Under the pieces are notes generated by a model. That model was not told where the DNA came from. It did not search any database and was given only the letters and a program-made list of their open reading frames with translations. From contig QFXJ01000030.1 in assembly GCA_003402375.1 (NCBI GenBank), forward strand, positions 1-64,000: a DNA stretch of 64,000 bases. Reading direction: 5' to 3'. Positions 30,405-41,325 of the stretch are shown here, one piece after another (within the stretch, counting starts at the first letter, position 1; the number at the start of each line of letters is the position of its first letter). Both the position numbers and the translations under genes were made by a program. The stretch comes from Candidatus Nitrotoga sp. CP45. GTDB lineage: Bacteria > Pseudomonadota > Gammaproteobacteria > Burkholderiales > Gallionellaceae.

Positions 30405-31502
30405 ATGAGTCTGGACGTAAGCCTGAGAGTAAATCCCGATATCAACAGCGGTCCATCTTCATCGAATGCCTCTTGCAACGACAGTCATGGCCTCGTCCGT
30501 CCCAGCGACATCCCGCCGCACGTTGCCCGGCGTGCGGTGGAATGGTTGGTAGAGCTGCAATCCGGTGACGCCGATACCACCACCCGACAGGCGCTGCAGC
30601 ACTGGCTGGGCCTGCACCCCGACCACGAACGTGCCTGGCAACACATCGAGGCTGTTAATGGCCAGCTACGTAGCGTGGCCTCGCCCATGGCTTCGGCCAT
30701 CGCACACGCTACACTGGCTCCCCGCCGTACAGTCAAACGCCGTGAGGTGATCAAGATCTTGGCCGTCCTGCTGTTCACGGGCGGTACAACCTGGATGACT
30801 AAAGACAGCACACCTTGGCGCGAATGGACAGCGGACGAACACACTGGCGTGGGTGAACGGCGCACCGTCACATTGACCGACGGCACCACCGTGACCCTGA
30901 ACACAACCAGCGCCATTAGCATACGCTTCAGCGCCACCGAACGCCGCGTGTTGCTGATCAGCGGTGAAATTTTAGTGAGCACCGGCAAAGACACAGATCA
31001 CCAGGGCAGCAACAGCGGGGTTAATAATGGCCTGTCGCGCCCCTTTCTGATTGAAACCGCGCAGGGTGAACTTCAGCCACTGGGCACACGCTTCGTCGTG
31101 CGCCAACAGGTAAATGCTAGCCGGGTGGATATCTTCGAAGGCGCTGTCGACATCCGCCCGTACGATGGCGCCGGGGCAACCCGCATCCTGCACGCTGGCG
31201 AGCAAACCCGTTTCACTCGCAACGCCATCAATGAACCCACCGCGATAAATAACACCGATGCCGCGTGGATCGACGGCATGCTGGTCGCGAGTGGCATGCG
31301 CCTGGCAGACTTTCTTGCCGAACTCAGCCGCCATCGTCCCGGCCGCCTGAACTGTGATCCGGCCATCGCCGAACTGCGCATTTCCGGCAGCTATCCACTG
31401 GCCGACACTGATCGCATCCTCAATACCCTGCCCGCCACACTGCCGGTAAAGATACACTTCCTCACGCGCTATTGGGTCACCGTGCGGCCGGCTCATACAT
31501 AG
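30405..31502 (+). CDS. FecR-like anti-sigma/signal transducer
   Basis: DUF4880-like N-terminus, FecR domain ERRTVTLTDGTTVTLNTTSAISIRFSATERRVLLISGEILVST. Confidence 0.92.
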   Translation: MSLDVSLRVNPDINSGPSSSNASCNDSHGLVRPSDIPPHVARRAVEWLVELQSGDADTTTRQALQHWLGLHPDHERAWQHIEAVNGQLRSVASPMASAIAHATLAPRRTVKRREVIKILAVLLFTGGTTWMTKDSTPWREWTADEHTGVGERRTVTLTDGTTVTLNTTSAISIRFSATERRVLLISGEILVSTGKDTDHQGSNSGVNNGLSRPFLIETAQGELQPLGTRFVVRQQVNASRVDIFEGAVDIRPYDGAGATRILHAGEQTRFTRNAINEPTAINNTDAAWIDGMLVASGMRLADFLAELSRHRPGRLNCDPAIAELRISGSYPLADTDRILNTLPATLPVKIHFLTRYWVTVRPAHT

Positions 31503-31626
31503 CTTCGTACAGCCGCACCAAATATGTGGCCAAAAAAAATTCGGCTAAGGTGGTCTATTTTCGATTCTCGCGGGACATAGGAGTTGAGCGCATCACATCT
31601 CCAACCAGCCAGAGAGGAATCAAACA

Positions 31627-33999
31627 ATGGAGCAACACAATAGAGCCGACATCGGCGGTGGCATCGACACCCTCAAGAGCGGCAAGGCGCCCAGTCTTCA
31701 GCACTTCACCCGTAGCTTACTGGCATGCGCCTTTACGACGATAGCCATCTGGGCAACATCGGTGCATGCGGCCGACACAGCGACCATTGCAACTACGCAC
31801 ACTGCCTACAACATTCCCGCTGGTCCACTTGAAGATGCACTCAACCGTTATGGTCGCGAGGCGGGCATCCTGTTGTCCTACCCCACCGAGCTCACGGCTG
31901 GACGTCACAGCCAGGGCCTGACCGGCACCCACAGCGTGCAGGAAGCCCTGCCGCTACTGCTTGCCGACACCGGCTTGGCGGCGGTGGTTCAGCCAGGGGG
32001 CGGCTGGACGCTAATGAAGCAGGTTGAACCTAGCAAAACCCTGGAGGAAGTAACGGTTAGCGCAGACTGGCTCGGTTCTCCCACGCCGAAAGCGGCGAAG
32101 AAACACCCTGGAGCGCGGACGGTCATCACCAATCAAGAGTTGACCGAATCCGGTGCGCGCACTGTGGAAGACGTATTGCGCGCTGTGCCCGGTGTGCGGG
32201 TTTTGGACGAAAGTGGTACAGGTATTCTGCCTAATATCGGTGTGCGCGGACTCAACCCATTGCGTAGTGAACAAGTTTTGGTGTTGGTTGATGGCATCCC
32301 AATTACTCTCGCACCTTATGGACAAACCGGTCTGTCATTGTTTCCGCTAACGATGAATTCGATCGAAACTATTGACGTGGCAAAGGGTGGGGTCGCTGTG
32401 CATTATGGTCCGAATAACGTCGGTGGCGTGATTAATTTCGTGACTAAGCGAATTCCACAAAAAACATCCATGACCTTCAAGGAAACGCTATCGTTTGCCC
32501 CCAATAGCCGGCTGCTGACCGACAGCTATTTGCGTGTTGGTGGTTTCGTCAGCGACAAACTCGGCTTACAGATACAGGCAAACGTTATCGATGGAAATTC
32601 AGCACGTGCCCATTCCAAAACTGCAGTGAACAATTTGATGTTAGACGCCAATTGGTTTGTCACCGATAACGCCGAGATTAAGGCTGGCCTCCAGTATTAC
32701 AAAACTGAAAACGACTTACCCGGTGCATTAACACCCCAATCATATGCACGTGACCGTAACCAGTCGACTCGGCCCTTGGATCGATTCAACGGCGATACCG
32801 TGCGTGGACATTTAACCTACAACCAATACTTCGATAATGGTGCGGAATTTAGCTGGACAAATTTCGGGCATAAAAGTAACCGCGAGTTTATCTTTGGTAA
32901 TTCCACCAACGCAGACATCGCGTCAACGCAGAAACAATCGGCGCCTCGAGATTTTTTAGTGTACGGCAGCGAACCACGATTCACATTTAATATTGACGGT
33001 GGGATTAAGCAGAAAATTTCTGTTGGCGCACGCTATATGCGTGAAGAAGTTGACTATCTCGTTGATGCACGCACCCTAGCGACAGGTGCTTACACTGTTT
33101 CCCGCAACTGGCGTTTCGAGAACGATGCCTATGCCCTTTACATGAGTGATACTTTCATGCTGTTAGACAACAAGTTGAAAATCACTCCGGGTATTCGCCG
33201 GGAGCAAATAGACCTTTACTACCGCAATAATCTTACCGGTGCGCAAACTCGTAATCCGACCACGGATTGGTTACCGGGCTTAGACGTTGGATACCAAGCA
33301 AATAATGAGGTATTTCTGTTTGCAAATACTCACAAGTCGATGCGTCCTGTTCAGTTCACACAGATTACGTTTGCCGCTGATCTGGCGTCCGAAAAAGCAC
33401 AAAATTACGAAGCCGGAATCCGCTGGGCACCGACCAAAAATATCGATACCACTTTTACAGTCTTTCGTTTTGATTTTGACAATAAGCTCGAATTCGTGAA
33501 TCAAATGGTGGGTTTCCGAAATCTCGGGAAGGCTCGCCATCAGGGGGTGGAAACTGAGTTTGCATGGCGGCCGGAGCAAGTTCTCGGTCTCGAACTTAAA
33601 ACTGGCTATACCTATGTCGATACTAAACAGCTTTCTGGTGCCTTTCTTGGCAAGGAATTGCCTTTGACAGCACACCATCAATTTAATCAACGTATTAATT
33701 ACCACAGCGGAAACTGGAATTGGAATCTCACTGGCCTTTACCAAAGCGAATCATTTAGCGACGGAGCCAATACAGTAACCGAAAACGCTACCGGATCAGT
33801 CGGCAAAATTCCGTCGTATTCGGTATGGAACGCACAAGTCACACACAATTTACGCTGGAACAGCAAAAAAATTAAAGCGGGACTGGCGATCAACAACATA
33901 TTCAATAATGATTATTACTTCCGCGGCGTCGATTACAGCCAAGGCCGATTACCAGCGCCCGGACGGACAGCTTTGGTGACACTTCAAATTGATATTTAA
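31627..33999 (+). CDS. FecA-type TonB-dependent siderophore receptor with STN signalling domain
   Basis: STN domain YNIPAGPLEDALNRYGREAGILLSYPTELTAGRHSQGLTGTHSVQEALPLLLADTGL, plug and 22-strand barrel. Confidence 0.95.
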   Translation: MEQHNRADIGGGIDTLKSGKAPSLQHFTRSLLACAFTTIAIWATSVHAADTATIATTHTAYNIPAGPLEDALNRYGREAGILLSYPTELTAGRHSQGLTGTHSVQEALPLLLADTGLAAVVQPGGGWTLMKQVEPSKTLEEVTVSADWLGSPTPKAAKKHPGARTVITNQELTESGARTVEDVLRAVPGVRVLDESGTGILPNIGVRGLNPLRSEQVLVLVDGIPITLAPYGQTGLSLFPLTMNSIETIDVAKGGVAVHYGPNNVGGVINFVTKRIPQKTSMTFKETLSFAPNSRLLTDSYLRVGGFVSDKLGLQIQANVIDGNSARAHSKTAVNNLMLDANWFVTDNAEIKAGLQYYKTENDLPGALTPQSYARDRNQSTRPLDRFNGDTVRGHLTYNQYFDNGAEFSWTNFGHKSNREFIFGNSTNADIASTQKQSAPRDFLVYGSEPRFTFNIDGGIKQKISVGARYMREEVDYLVDARTLATGAYTVSRNWRFENDAYALYMSDTFMLLDNKLKITPGIRREQIDLYYRNNLTGAQTRNPTTDWLPGLDVGYQANNEVFLFANTHKSMRPVQFTQITFAADLASEKAQNYEAGIRWAPTKNIDTTFTVFRFDFDNKLEFVNQMVGFRNLGKARHQGVETEFAWRPEQVLGLELKTGYTYVDTKQLSGAFLGKELPLTAHHQFNQRINYHSGNWNWNLTGLYQSESFSDGANTVTENATGSVGKIPSYSVWNAQVTHNLRWNSKKIKAGLAINNIFNNDYYFRGVDYSQGRLPAPGRTALVTLQIDI

Positions 34000-34010
34000 G
34001 AAGGATTGTC

Positions 34011-35219
34011 ATGAAAGAACTAATTATTTTAGCCCACGTAATAACCGATTCTGTCAATGCTGGCTTTATTCCCGCCGCACAGCGCCTTGGCTTATCTATC
34101 ATATTATTGACTGACCATATTGAAGCTCACAGGCAATATTTTAATCAAACGGGGCTTCCTGCTTACCCTAATGAAATTGTCGCTTGTGATGTGTTCAACC
34201 CGCTCGCGGTAATCGAAACGATCACTTGCCGTGCGAAGACACCGGTAGCAATTTTTTCTAACAGTGACCACCTGCAAACCAGCACAGCAATCGTTGCTGA
34301 CTATTTTGGATTGCCACGCAAAAACTGGCATGTCACGTATCGCGCTAAAAATAAGGCGGAGATGCGCGCCGATTTAAAAACTCGTGGTCTCGATATGCTC
34401 TGGTTTGCAGTCATCTGCGATAAAACGGCACTTGCTCAAGTTTTGGACAGCGTTCCATTTCCATGCATCGTCAAGCCTCGCGAAGGCGTTGCCAGCCAAC
34501 AAGTCAGCCTGAGTTATAGCCGTGCCGAACTCGAGGCACACTGTGCTGCTGCTTGGGGGATCCAGCCGGAACAACCTTTGCTTCTCGAAGAATATATCGA
34601 AGGTCCCCTCTATACACTGGAAACTCTTGGCGACGATCAGAAAGTCTGCGTACTCGGTGGATTTAAAGTGAAATTGTCGCCGCCACCACATTTTGTCGAG
34701 CTAGAGGCAAGCTGGGGAACGGGGCTAACAAACGCGCAAGAAACCCAAGTGGTCGACATTATTCGCTGCTTTGGTGTTGGTTTTGGCGCATGCCACACAG
34801 AATTTGTTATGACCGATAAAGGTCCCCGTCTGATAGAAATAAACTATCGGAATATTGGCGATTATCGCGAATTTTTAATGCAAGACACGCTCGATATTCC
34901 GTTATTTGAAATCGTTTTACGTCTCTATATGGGCGAACCTCTCCCACATTTGAATATCGCTCCCGATGCGGGATTAATTCGTTACTTCACCGCCCACTCT
35001 GCCGGTCGGCTTGCCAACGCGCCCGAAGCATTTATCCAGTATGCGGAAAACATTCAGGTCACTTATAAGCCGCTACGTATGATCGGCGATATTATCCATC
35101 TGACCAACTCTAATAAGGATTATGTTGGAGTACTGCGTGGAGCGGGTTCCGATGCCCGATGTTTAGGTCTGGAGATGGACCGAATCACTAATGGGTTAGC
35201 ATGGAAAATAGATGCATGA
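34011..35219 (+). CDS. pvsA: ATP-grasp enzyme, PvsA-like (NIS siderophore biosynthesis)
   Basis: ATP-grasp signatures FPCIVKPREGVASQQV, LLLEEYIEGPLYTLETL, PRLIEINYRN; first gene of operon with pvsABCDE order. Confidence 0.75.
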   Translation: MKELIILAHVITDSVNAGFIPAAQRLGLSIILLTDHIEAHRQYFNQTGLPAYPNEIVACDVFNPLAVIETITCRAKTPVAIFSNSDHLQTSTAIVADYFGLPRKNWHVTYRAKNKAEMRADLKTRGLDMLWFAVICDKTALAQVLDSVPFPCIVKPREGVASQQVSLSYSRAELEAHCAAAWGIQPEQPLLLEEYIEGPLYTLETLGDDQKVCVLGGFKVKLSPPPHFVELEASWGTGLTNAQETQVVDIIRCFGVGFGACHTEFVMTDKGPRLIEINYRNIGDYREFLMQDTLDIPLFEIVLRLYMGEPLPHLNIAPDAGLIRYFTAHSAGRLANAPEAFIQYAENIQVTYKPLRMIGDIIHLTNSNKDYVGVLRGAGSDARCLGLEMDRITNGLAWKIDA

Positions 35220-37066
35220 AAACGGTTGCTAACAAAACTATTGACAATACCCATCTGGATCACACTGACGCCGAGCATGCTGCATATATTTGCCATCGAG
35301 TGATTGATACCTTGTTACGCGAAGACGTACGCGAATGTGTGAGCCGTTCAAAACTGATACCGAACACAGCCTTGCCTGCGGGATTAGATAAGTATGCAAA
35401 GGTTAACCTTGTTTGGCTTAAGGTAACCCATTTCGACGATGACGGCTGCCTGTGGATTCCAGTCGTCAAATCCACATTCATGCAAGATTGGCGTGGAGCC
35501 GAATTCCCGCTGCTATGGCAAGAGGGTGAGCAAATTAGGGAGCTGTACGCGGTAGAGGACATTATCACTTGTTTCACCCGTGGCCTTCATCCAGCCGCAG
35601 TCCTTCCGTTTAACGCATTTGCGGCGGAGTGCCAGGTTGCCGCTGAGCATCGCCAAGTCAGCGAAACCGAACGCGAACGCTGGTTTACCGAGTTACGTGC
35701 GCTGCATGGCATAGCGACTGGCACACAGCTGCCAGATTGGCATGCCTGCCTGCTGCACTATGACCGGCTCGGTGCGTTTCTCGATCATCCGTTTTATCCT
35801 ACTGCGCGCGCCAAACTCGGTTTCGATGCCGAGGCACTCGCCACTTACGGCCCTGAATTTCAACGTAGTTTCCTGTTGCACTGGCTAGCGGTGCCTCTCG
35901 CCCTCTATCACCCGAGCATAGGTAACGAACATAGCCTGCCGCTTCTATGGCCTACTTTCGAAGCCGTCGGCCTGCCTGCCGCGATGATGAATACGCACGC
36001 CTTGATTCCGATACATCCGTTCGTATGGGAACATGAACTTGCCAATTTTCTTGCTGAGGCTGGATTGCACGACGTAATTCGCGCTCCTCGTGCTTATCTC
36101 AGGGTCGTGCCGACACTTTCGGTTCGTACCGTTGTGATGCTCGATACACCGGAATGGCATTTGAAGTTGCCGCTGACAATCCGCACTCTTGGTGCGAAAA
36201 ATATTCGGACCATTAAGCCGAGTACGATCCAGGATGGTCACAGCATTCAAACCTTACTTACTGATATTGCCGCGTGTGAACCATCAATTGTCAGCCGTGT
36301 ACTATTGACACGCGAAGATTGTGGTGGACATGTCGACAACCGAATGTTCCTCGGCTACATCCTGCGCCGTTATCCGGTTGACGCCCTGCGCGAAAGCACG
36401 CTGATCCCGGTGGCAGCACTATTAGCCCAAACGTCGGTTGGAAACACGGTTGCCGAGGAAGCAGCGGCGAAATTCTACGATGGCGATCTTGAAGCTTTTT
36501 TTAATGATTATCTCGATCTAACTTTGCGCTTACATTTGCTGTTGTGGCTGCGTTATGGCATAGCCCTTGAATCAAATCAGCAAAATTCCGTTGTCGTATT
36601 AAGCCGGGAAGAACCGCGGCTGCGCTTGTTGCTGAAAGATAACGACTCGGCGCGCATCCATTTCGACTATCTAGCTCGGCGTTGGCCAAATTTGGCGTCT
36701 CGTGTTTCCGAATTACAAGATCGGCGCATTGTTGTTGTAGACGAGTTGCCGCTGGCACAAATGTTTACGACGATTACCCTGCAACTCAATATTGCCGTAT
36801 TGGCCGAGCGCTTCGCGCCTATTCTCGGCTTACCTGCCACCGCTCTGTATTCCCGTATTAGGCTACGAATCGAGACTGTTTTGTCGGAATTAGCGACAGA
36901 TGGCGAAAATATAAAGCTGGCAAATCAACTTTTACTCGAAGATGATCGGCTTTATATCAAATACCTGCTGATCGCCGCCACCCTGGCTGAAAAAACCGAA
37001 ACGGGTGCTGCAGATGTAAACAAATTCTATGGTCGTAGCGCGCCTAATTTTTTGAGGTTGACGTGA
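35216..37066 (+). CDS. pvsB: IucA/IucC-family NIS synthetase, PvsB-like (ORF track start 35201; ATG at 35216 overlaps the upstream stop)
   Basis: HPFYPTARAKLGF, ALIPIHPFVWEHEL, LKLPLTIRTLGAKNIRTIKP, LRLHLLLWLRYGIALESNQQN. Confidence 0.85.
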   Translation: MKTVANKTIDNTHLDHTDAEHAAYICHRVIDTLLREDVRECVSRSKLIPNTALPAGLDKYAKVNLVWLKVTHFDDDGCLWIPVVKSTFMQDWRGAEFPLLWQEGEQIRELYAVEDIITCFTRGLHPAAVLPFNAFAAECQVAAEHRQVSETERERWFTELRALHGIATGTQLPDWHACLLHYDRLGAFLDHPFYPTARAKLGFDAEALATYGPEFQRSFLLHWLAVPLALYHPSIGNEHSLPLLWPTFEAVGLPAAMMNTHALIPIHPFVWEHELANFLAEAGLHDVIRAPRAYLRVVPTLSVRTVVMLDTPEWHLKLPLTIRTLGAKNIRTIKPSTIQDGHSIQTLLTDIAACEPSIVSRVLLTREDCGGHVDNRMFLGYILRRYPVDALRESTLIPVAALLAQTSVGNTVAEEAAAKFYDGDLEAFFNDYLDLTLRLHLLLWLRYGIALESNQQNSVVVLSREEPRLRLLLKDNDSARIHFDYLARRWPNLASRVSELQDRRIVVVDELPLAQMFTTITLQLNIAVLAERFAPILGLPATALYSRIRLRIETVLSELATDGENIKLANQLLLEDDRLYIKYLLIAATLAEKTETGAADVNKFYGRSAPNFLRLT

Positions 37067-38235
37067 AAAGTGAGCGGCGCGGCATCGTCGCCACCATTAT
37101 GGCTTGCCACTTTATTGCCGCTTTCGCAGCACTTGGCATGCCGCCGTTTTTTGCGCTGATACTCGATAAATCATTGCACAGCGAAGCTACCTACTTGGCT
37201 GGATGGTTATATGTCATGCCAACTTTTTTTACTGCGATAAGCAGTCCGTGGTGGGGTAAGTTGGCGGATAAATACGGCAAGAAGCCATTATTACTGCGCG
37301 CTCAACTAGGATTGGCGGGAAGCTTTCTTCTTGCCGGGTTTGCCCCAAATATCTGGGTATTCTTCATTGCTTTATCACTGCAAGGTCTGCTCGGCGGGAC
37401 CTTCGCCGCATCTAACGCTTATTTGGCCACCGTAGTAAGCGGTACGGATCTAACCCGTAGCCTGACGTTGATGCAATGGTCGGCACGGGCGGCGCTGGTG
37501 ATCGCACCGGCGGGATTGGGTCTGCTAATGACTGTCGATTCTCCTATTGAGTTATACCGTTACCTGGCGCTGTTACCGCTAATCGCTGCACTGTTCATTG
37601 GTTGGTTGCCTGTTTGCCAAGTACAAACGACGTCTAAAGCACCGATGCAGGCCACGGGTAAAGTGAGAGAGGCCACATCTCAGCAAGTCTACGCCTTGCA
37701 GTTCGCGTTCATATTTGCCACCGTAATTACGTTTCCTTATTTTATTCCCTTTATTCAAGCTGATTCCGGCTCTGTTTCGCCGGCTATAGCCGGGCTGCTG
37801 TTTGGACTCCCGCATTTGATCTATCTATTGTGCGCAGTACCATTGAGTCGTTATTTGGGACAGCGCGGCCTGGTGTTCATGCTGTCGATATCATACCTGT
37901 TGCTAGCTGCATCACTGTTCGGTCAGGCGCTGTTTCCATCGCTGCCTGCCGTGATTTCCTGGCGCATCGTAATGGGATTCAGCATGACCATCGGCTTCAT
38001 AGGATTGCATGCGTTGATTGCGGGCATCGTAACTAGTGGCAATGCGGGACGTACCTTCGGCTGGTTCGAAAGCAGTTCCAAATGGGGCGCCGTTATCGCC
38101 GGTTTGATTGCCGGTACTGCGGTTCAAATGCTCGATTTACGTGCACCTTTTTTTATTGGCGCGTTCACTCTGTTCATTGCTGGCTTATATCTGGCTGGCT
38201 TAGCGGCATATCGTTTACACCTAAACAATTCTTAG
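37063..38235 (+). CDS. pvsC: MFS siderophore exporter, PvsC-like
   Basis: 12-TM MFS protein, SSPWWGKLADKYGKKPLL; between the two NIS synthetases. Confidence 0.8.
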   Translation: MKSERRGIVATIMACHFIAAFAALGMPPFFALILDKSLHSEATYLAGWLYVMPTFFTAISSPWWGKLADKYGKKPLLLRAQLGLAGSFLLAGFAPNIWVFFIALSLQGLLGGTFAASNAYLATVVSGTDLTRSLTLMQWSARAALVIAPAGLGLLMTVDSPIELYRYLALLPLIAALFIGWLPVCQVQTTSKAPMQATGKVREATSQQVYALQFAFIFATVITFPYFIPFIQADSGSVSPAIAGLLFGLPHLIYLLCAVPLSRYLGQRGLVFMLSISYLLLAASLFGQALFPSLPAVISWRIVMGFSMTIGFIGLHALIAGIVTSGNAGRTFGWFESSSKWGAVIAGLIAGTAVQMLDLRAPFFIGAFTLFIAGLYLAGLAAYRLHLNNS

Positions 38236-38257
38236 TCATTACTAATTAGGAGGAACC

Positions 38258-40096
38258 ATGCATACAAATAATTTAGCGGAAGCCATCGACTCACTACAAA
38301 TAGCTCAACAGGAAGCCGGCCGACGCTCTATGGAAACATTGCTTAATTGTTATTGCCGTGAGGTGGCGGGCCCGGAAGGGCAGTTAAGTGTGGGGCCTTT
38401 ATTTGGCCAAAACGATAACCCTGTATCCATACGATTGGCTTTACAGCGTAGCGGTGGCCGCATCATGCACGTCCGACTGCCGCTTACCGGAGATCGCCTG
38501 CTCACGGTAGTCGACGGTGCTTCCTCTACTAGCAATTACCGTTACCAATCGCCATTTTATTGCAAATCCCCGGGAAAACCTTGGGCCTTGCTGGATTGGC
38601 AAGTGTTGGCGGGGCTTTTGCTACGCGAGATGTCTTTAAAGAATAAACTGCCTGTCAACGATGAGTTGATGCAACAGATTCATGACAGCGTTGCAGTAAC
38701 CACTGCCGTGCTGTGCGCCTCCCACCCCAGACGTTTTTCGCAGGAACCATTACAGGCATTCATTGAATCCGAACAATCACTGATTTTTGGCCATCCGTTT
38801 CACCCCGCTCCGAAAAGCCGCCAGGGCGTTTCTTACGAAGACATGTTGCGCTATTCGCCAGAAACAGGGGCGAACTTCCCTCTGCATTATTTCGCAGTAC
38901 GCCGCGAATACTTATTGCAGCAATCGGTGCTTACCGAGTCGTGTGATCAAATTGTCACGGCCCAGGCACCCGCCGGCCTTGCCGCTGACGATGAGTTTGC
39001 TTTGATTCCGACCCATCCATGGCAGGCACGTTATTTGCTCCGCCATACAAGCGTTGCGGCAGCAATCCGAAGCGGACGTATCTGCGACCTAGGGCAACAG
39101 GGGCCAAATTATTATCCCACCTCGTCAATCCGCACCCTGTTCCATCCTGATAATCCGTATTTCTATAAATGTTCGTTGAACATCCGAATAACCAACTGTG
39201 TGCGCAAAAATGCGGTTTACGAGCTTGAGGGCGCACTGCAAGTGACCAAGATCATGCGCGCATTAATGCCTAGCTTGGAGCTGCAATTCCCGGGTATCCG
39301 AGTACTGGAAGAGCCAGCGTTCATCTCGGTGGATTTAAAGCAGGAAGATCAGTTTGCCAAGGAGGTGACCGAAGGCTTTGGCATGATCCTGCGGCAAAAT
39401 TTCACCGATGTGCTGCTTACCGGTGTCACGCCTATTTTGGCCGGCGCGTTATTCGGCAATCACGTCTATGGAGAAGCTCGCATTCGCGAGTTGCTTGCGA
39501 ACATGGAGCAACATAGGAAAATACCCTTCGAGGAGGCGGCCGAACAATGGTTTTCGCGTTACGTCGCTGAAATCATGTATCCGGTACTGCACTGCTATTT
39601 CGCTCACGGTGTCATATTTGAGCCGCACTTGCAAAACGTGGTGATCGGCGTGGCCGGAGGGGAACCGCAACAGATTTTCTTGCGCGATTTCGAGGGGGTC
39701 AAGCTGGTGAAAGAACGCTATTGCGCAAATCGACTGGAAGCCATAAGTCCACGCGCCCGCGAATCCCTCTGGTATAGCAATGATCAGGGATGGAAACGGG
39801 TTGCCTATTGCCTGTTCGTCAACAATTTCTGCGAGGCGATTAGCCAAATCAGTGCAGGTAAACCGGCATTACAAAATCGCTTATGGGCGATGGTACGGCA
39901 CCATCTGCATGTTTATCAAAGTCACTATGGGGACGACGTGTCGGCACGGTGCATTAATGCCTTGTTTAATGGTGAGCCGCTTCCAGGAAAAGCAAATTTG
40001 ATCAACCGTTTCTTCAAGCGGCCGGATCGCGCTTCAGAGTATTTACCGGTTAATAATCCGCTGGGTACGCTGGGAAAGGATGATGCATGGAGTTAA
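38258..40096 (+). CDS. pvsD: IucA/IucC-family NIS synthetase, PvsD-like
   Basis: FGHPFHPAPKSRQGV, ALIPTHPWQARYLL, PTSSIRTL, KCSLNIRITNCVRKN, HGVIFEPHLQNVVIG. Confidence 0.88.
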   Translation: MHTNNLAEAIDSLQIAQQEAGRRSMETLLNCYCREVAGPEGQLSVGPLFGQNDNPVSIRLALQRSGGRIMHVRLPLTGDRLLTVVDGASSTSNYRYQSPFYCKSPGKPWALLDWQVLAGLLLREMSLKNKLPVNDELMQQIHDSVAVTTAVLCASHPRRFSQEPLQAFIESEQSLIFGHPFHPAPKSRQGVSYEDMLRYSPETGANFPLHYFAVRREYLLQQSVLTESCDQIVTAQAPAGLAADDEFALIPTHPWQARYLLRHTSVAAAIRSGRICDLGQQGPNYYPTSSIRTLFHPDNPYFYKCSLNIRITNCVRKNAVYELEGALQVTKIMRALMPSLELQFPGIRVLEEPAFISVDLKQEDQFAKEVTEGFGMILRQNFTDVLLTGVTPILAGALFGNHVYGEARIRELLANMEQHRKIPFEEAAEQWFSRYVAEIMYPVLHCYFAHGVIFEPHLQNVVIGVAGGEPQQIFLRDFEGVKLVKERYCANRLEAISPRARESLWYSNDQGWKRVAYCLFVNNFCEAISQISAGKPALQNRLWAMVRHHLHVYQSHYGDDVSARCINALFNGEPLPGKANLINRFFKRPDRASEYLPVNNPLGTLGKDDAWS

Positions 40097-41325
40097 GGTT
40101 AGCTGAAGTATTTGAGAGCATTTGCGCTGTACAGGCCGATACCGACGAGCCATTGTGTGCCTATGTATATGACTTGGCGGCCTTGCGGCGGCATGCGGCA
40201 AATTTGATCAGAACTTTACCTGAAGGCTATGAATTGTTTTACGCGATAAAAGCCAATTCTGATCTACCCATTCTGCAGACACTGGCGCCAATCATGGATG
40301 GTTTCGAGGTGTCCTCGGGCGGCGAGCTAGCCTGGGTGCGTGAACACTTTGCAGATGTGCCGGTGATATTTAGCGGCCCGGGCAAATTGGATCAGGAACT
40401 CGGTGAGGCGATAGATCAAAATGTCGATTGTCTGCATGTCGAAAGTTTTAACGAATTGCGGCGGTTAGCCGAGATTGCCATCCAGACGGGTAAAGCGGTG
40501 GCGATATTGTTACGTATCAACATGGTAGTCGACAACTTGGCAGAAACCAGCTTGATGATGGGTGGAAAACCAACTCCATTTGGCATTTCTATTCAGCAAT
40601 TGCCAGAATGCATGCGATGGTTACGGGCTCATCCTGAAATTCAGCTGCGCGGCTTTCATTTTCACTTGTTGTCACATCAGCTCGATGCCCAAGCCCATCT
40701 GCAACTAGTGGCATCATACCTGAGACAGGTACGGCGATGGTGCGATGTATACGAGTTGGAAATCGACCATATCAATGTAGGCGGCGGTATTGGTATCAAT
40801 TACAGGCAACCTCACCAGCAATTCGACTGGTCAACTTTTAGCGCCGGGTTGTCAGCTTTGTTAAAAAATAGCGGCTTGCCTGGGATCCGTGTACGTTTTG
40901 AGTTGGGACGTTACATTACCGCCGCCTGCGGGTACTATGTGATGCAGGTTATCGATATCAAGCGGAGCTACGACAAGAGCTTTATAGTCGGCAGAGGCGG
41001 CTCACATCACTTTCGTACCCCTTACGCGCAAGGTCACAGTCATCCGTTTCATGTGATACCGATCAATGCGTGGCAATACCCATTTCCGCGTCCTGAGATT
41101 TCCAACGAGAAAGTAAATATAGTGGGGCAATTATGCACGCCGAAAGACTTGCTGGCGTTCGACGCGCCGGTTAAATCGGTGCGTTGTGGCGACCTGCTGG
41201 TATTTCCTTATGCGGGTGCCTATGCCTGGCATATATCTCATCACGATTTTTTGCGCCATCCCCATCCGCAGCAATGGTATTTGCCGATAGAGGAGCAACC
41301 ACATGTTGCAAACCAATCAACTTAA
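40087..41325 (+). CDS. pvsE: PLP-dependent fold-type III decarboxylase, PvsE-like
   Basis: YAIKANSDLPILQTLA (PLP Lys), GFHFHLLSHQLDAQAH, HINVGGGIGINY, LCTPKDLLA; overlaps pvsD stop. Confidence 0.82.
   Translation: MELRLAEVFESICAVQADTDEPLCAYVYDLAALRRHAANLIRTLPEGYELFYAIKANSDLPILQTLAPIMDGFEVSSGGELAWVREHFADVPVIFSGPGKLDQELGEAIDQNVDCLHVESFNELRRLAEIAIQTGKAVAILLRINMVVDNLAETSLMMGGKPTPFGISIQQLPECMRWLRAHPEIQLRGFHFHLLSHQLDAQAHLQLVASYLRQVRRWCDVYELEIDHINVGGGIGINYRQPHQQFDWSTFSAGLSALLKNSGLPGIRVRFELGRYITAACGYYVMQVIDIKRSYDKSFIVGRGGSHHFRTPYAQGHSHPFHVIPINAWQYPFPRPEISNEKVNIVGQLCTPKDLLAFDAPVKSVRCGDLLVFPYAGAYAWHISHHDFLRHPHPQQWYLPIEEQPHVANQST

Noticed and set aside
30485-30994. 169-aa minus ORF within fecR
   Set aside because: Antisense to FecR; no domain recognised.
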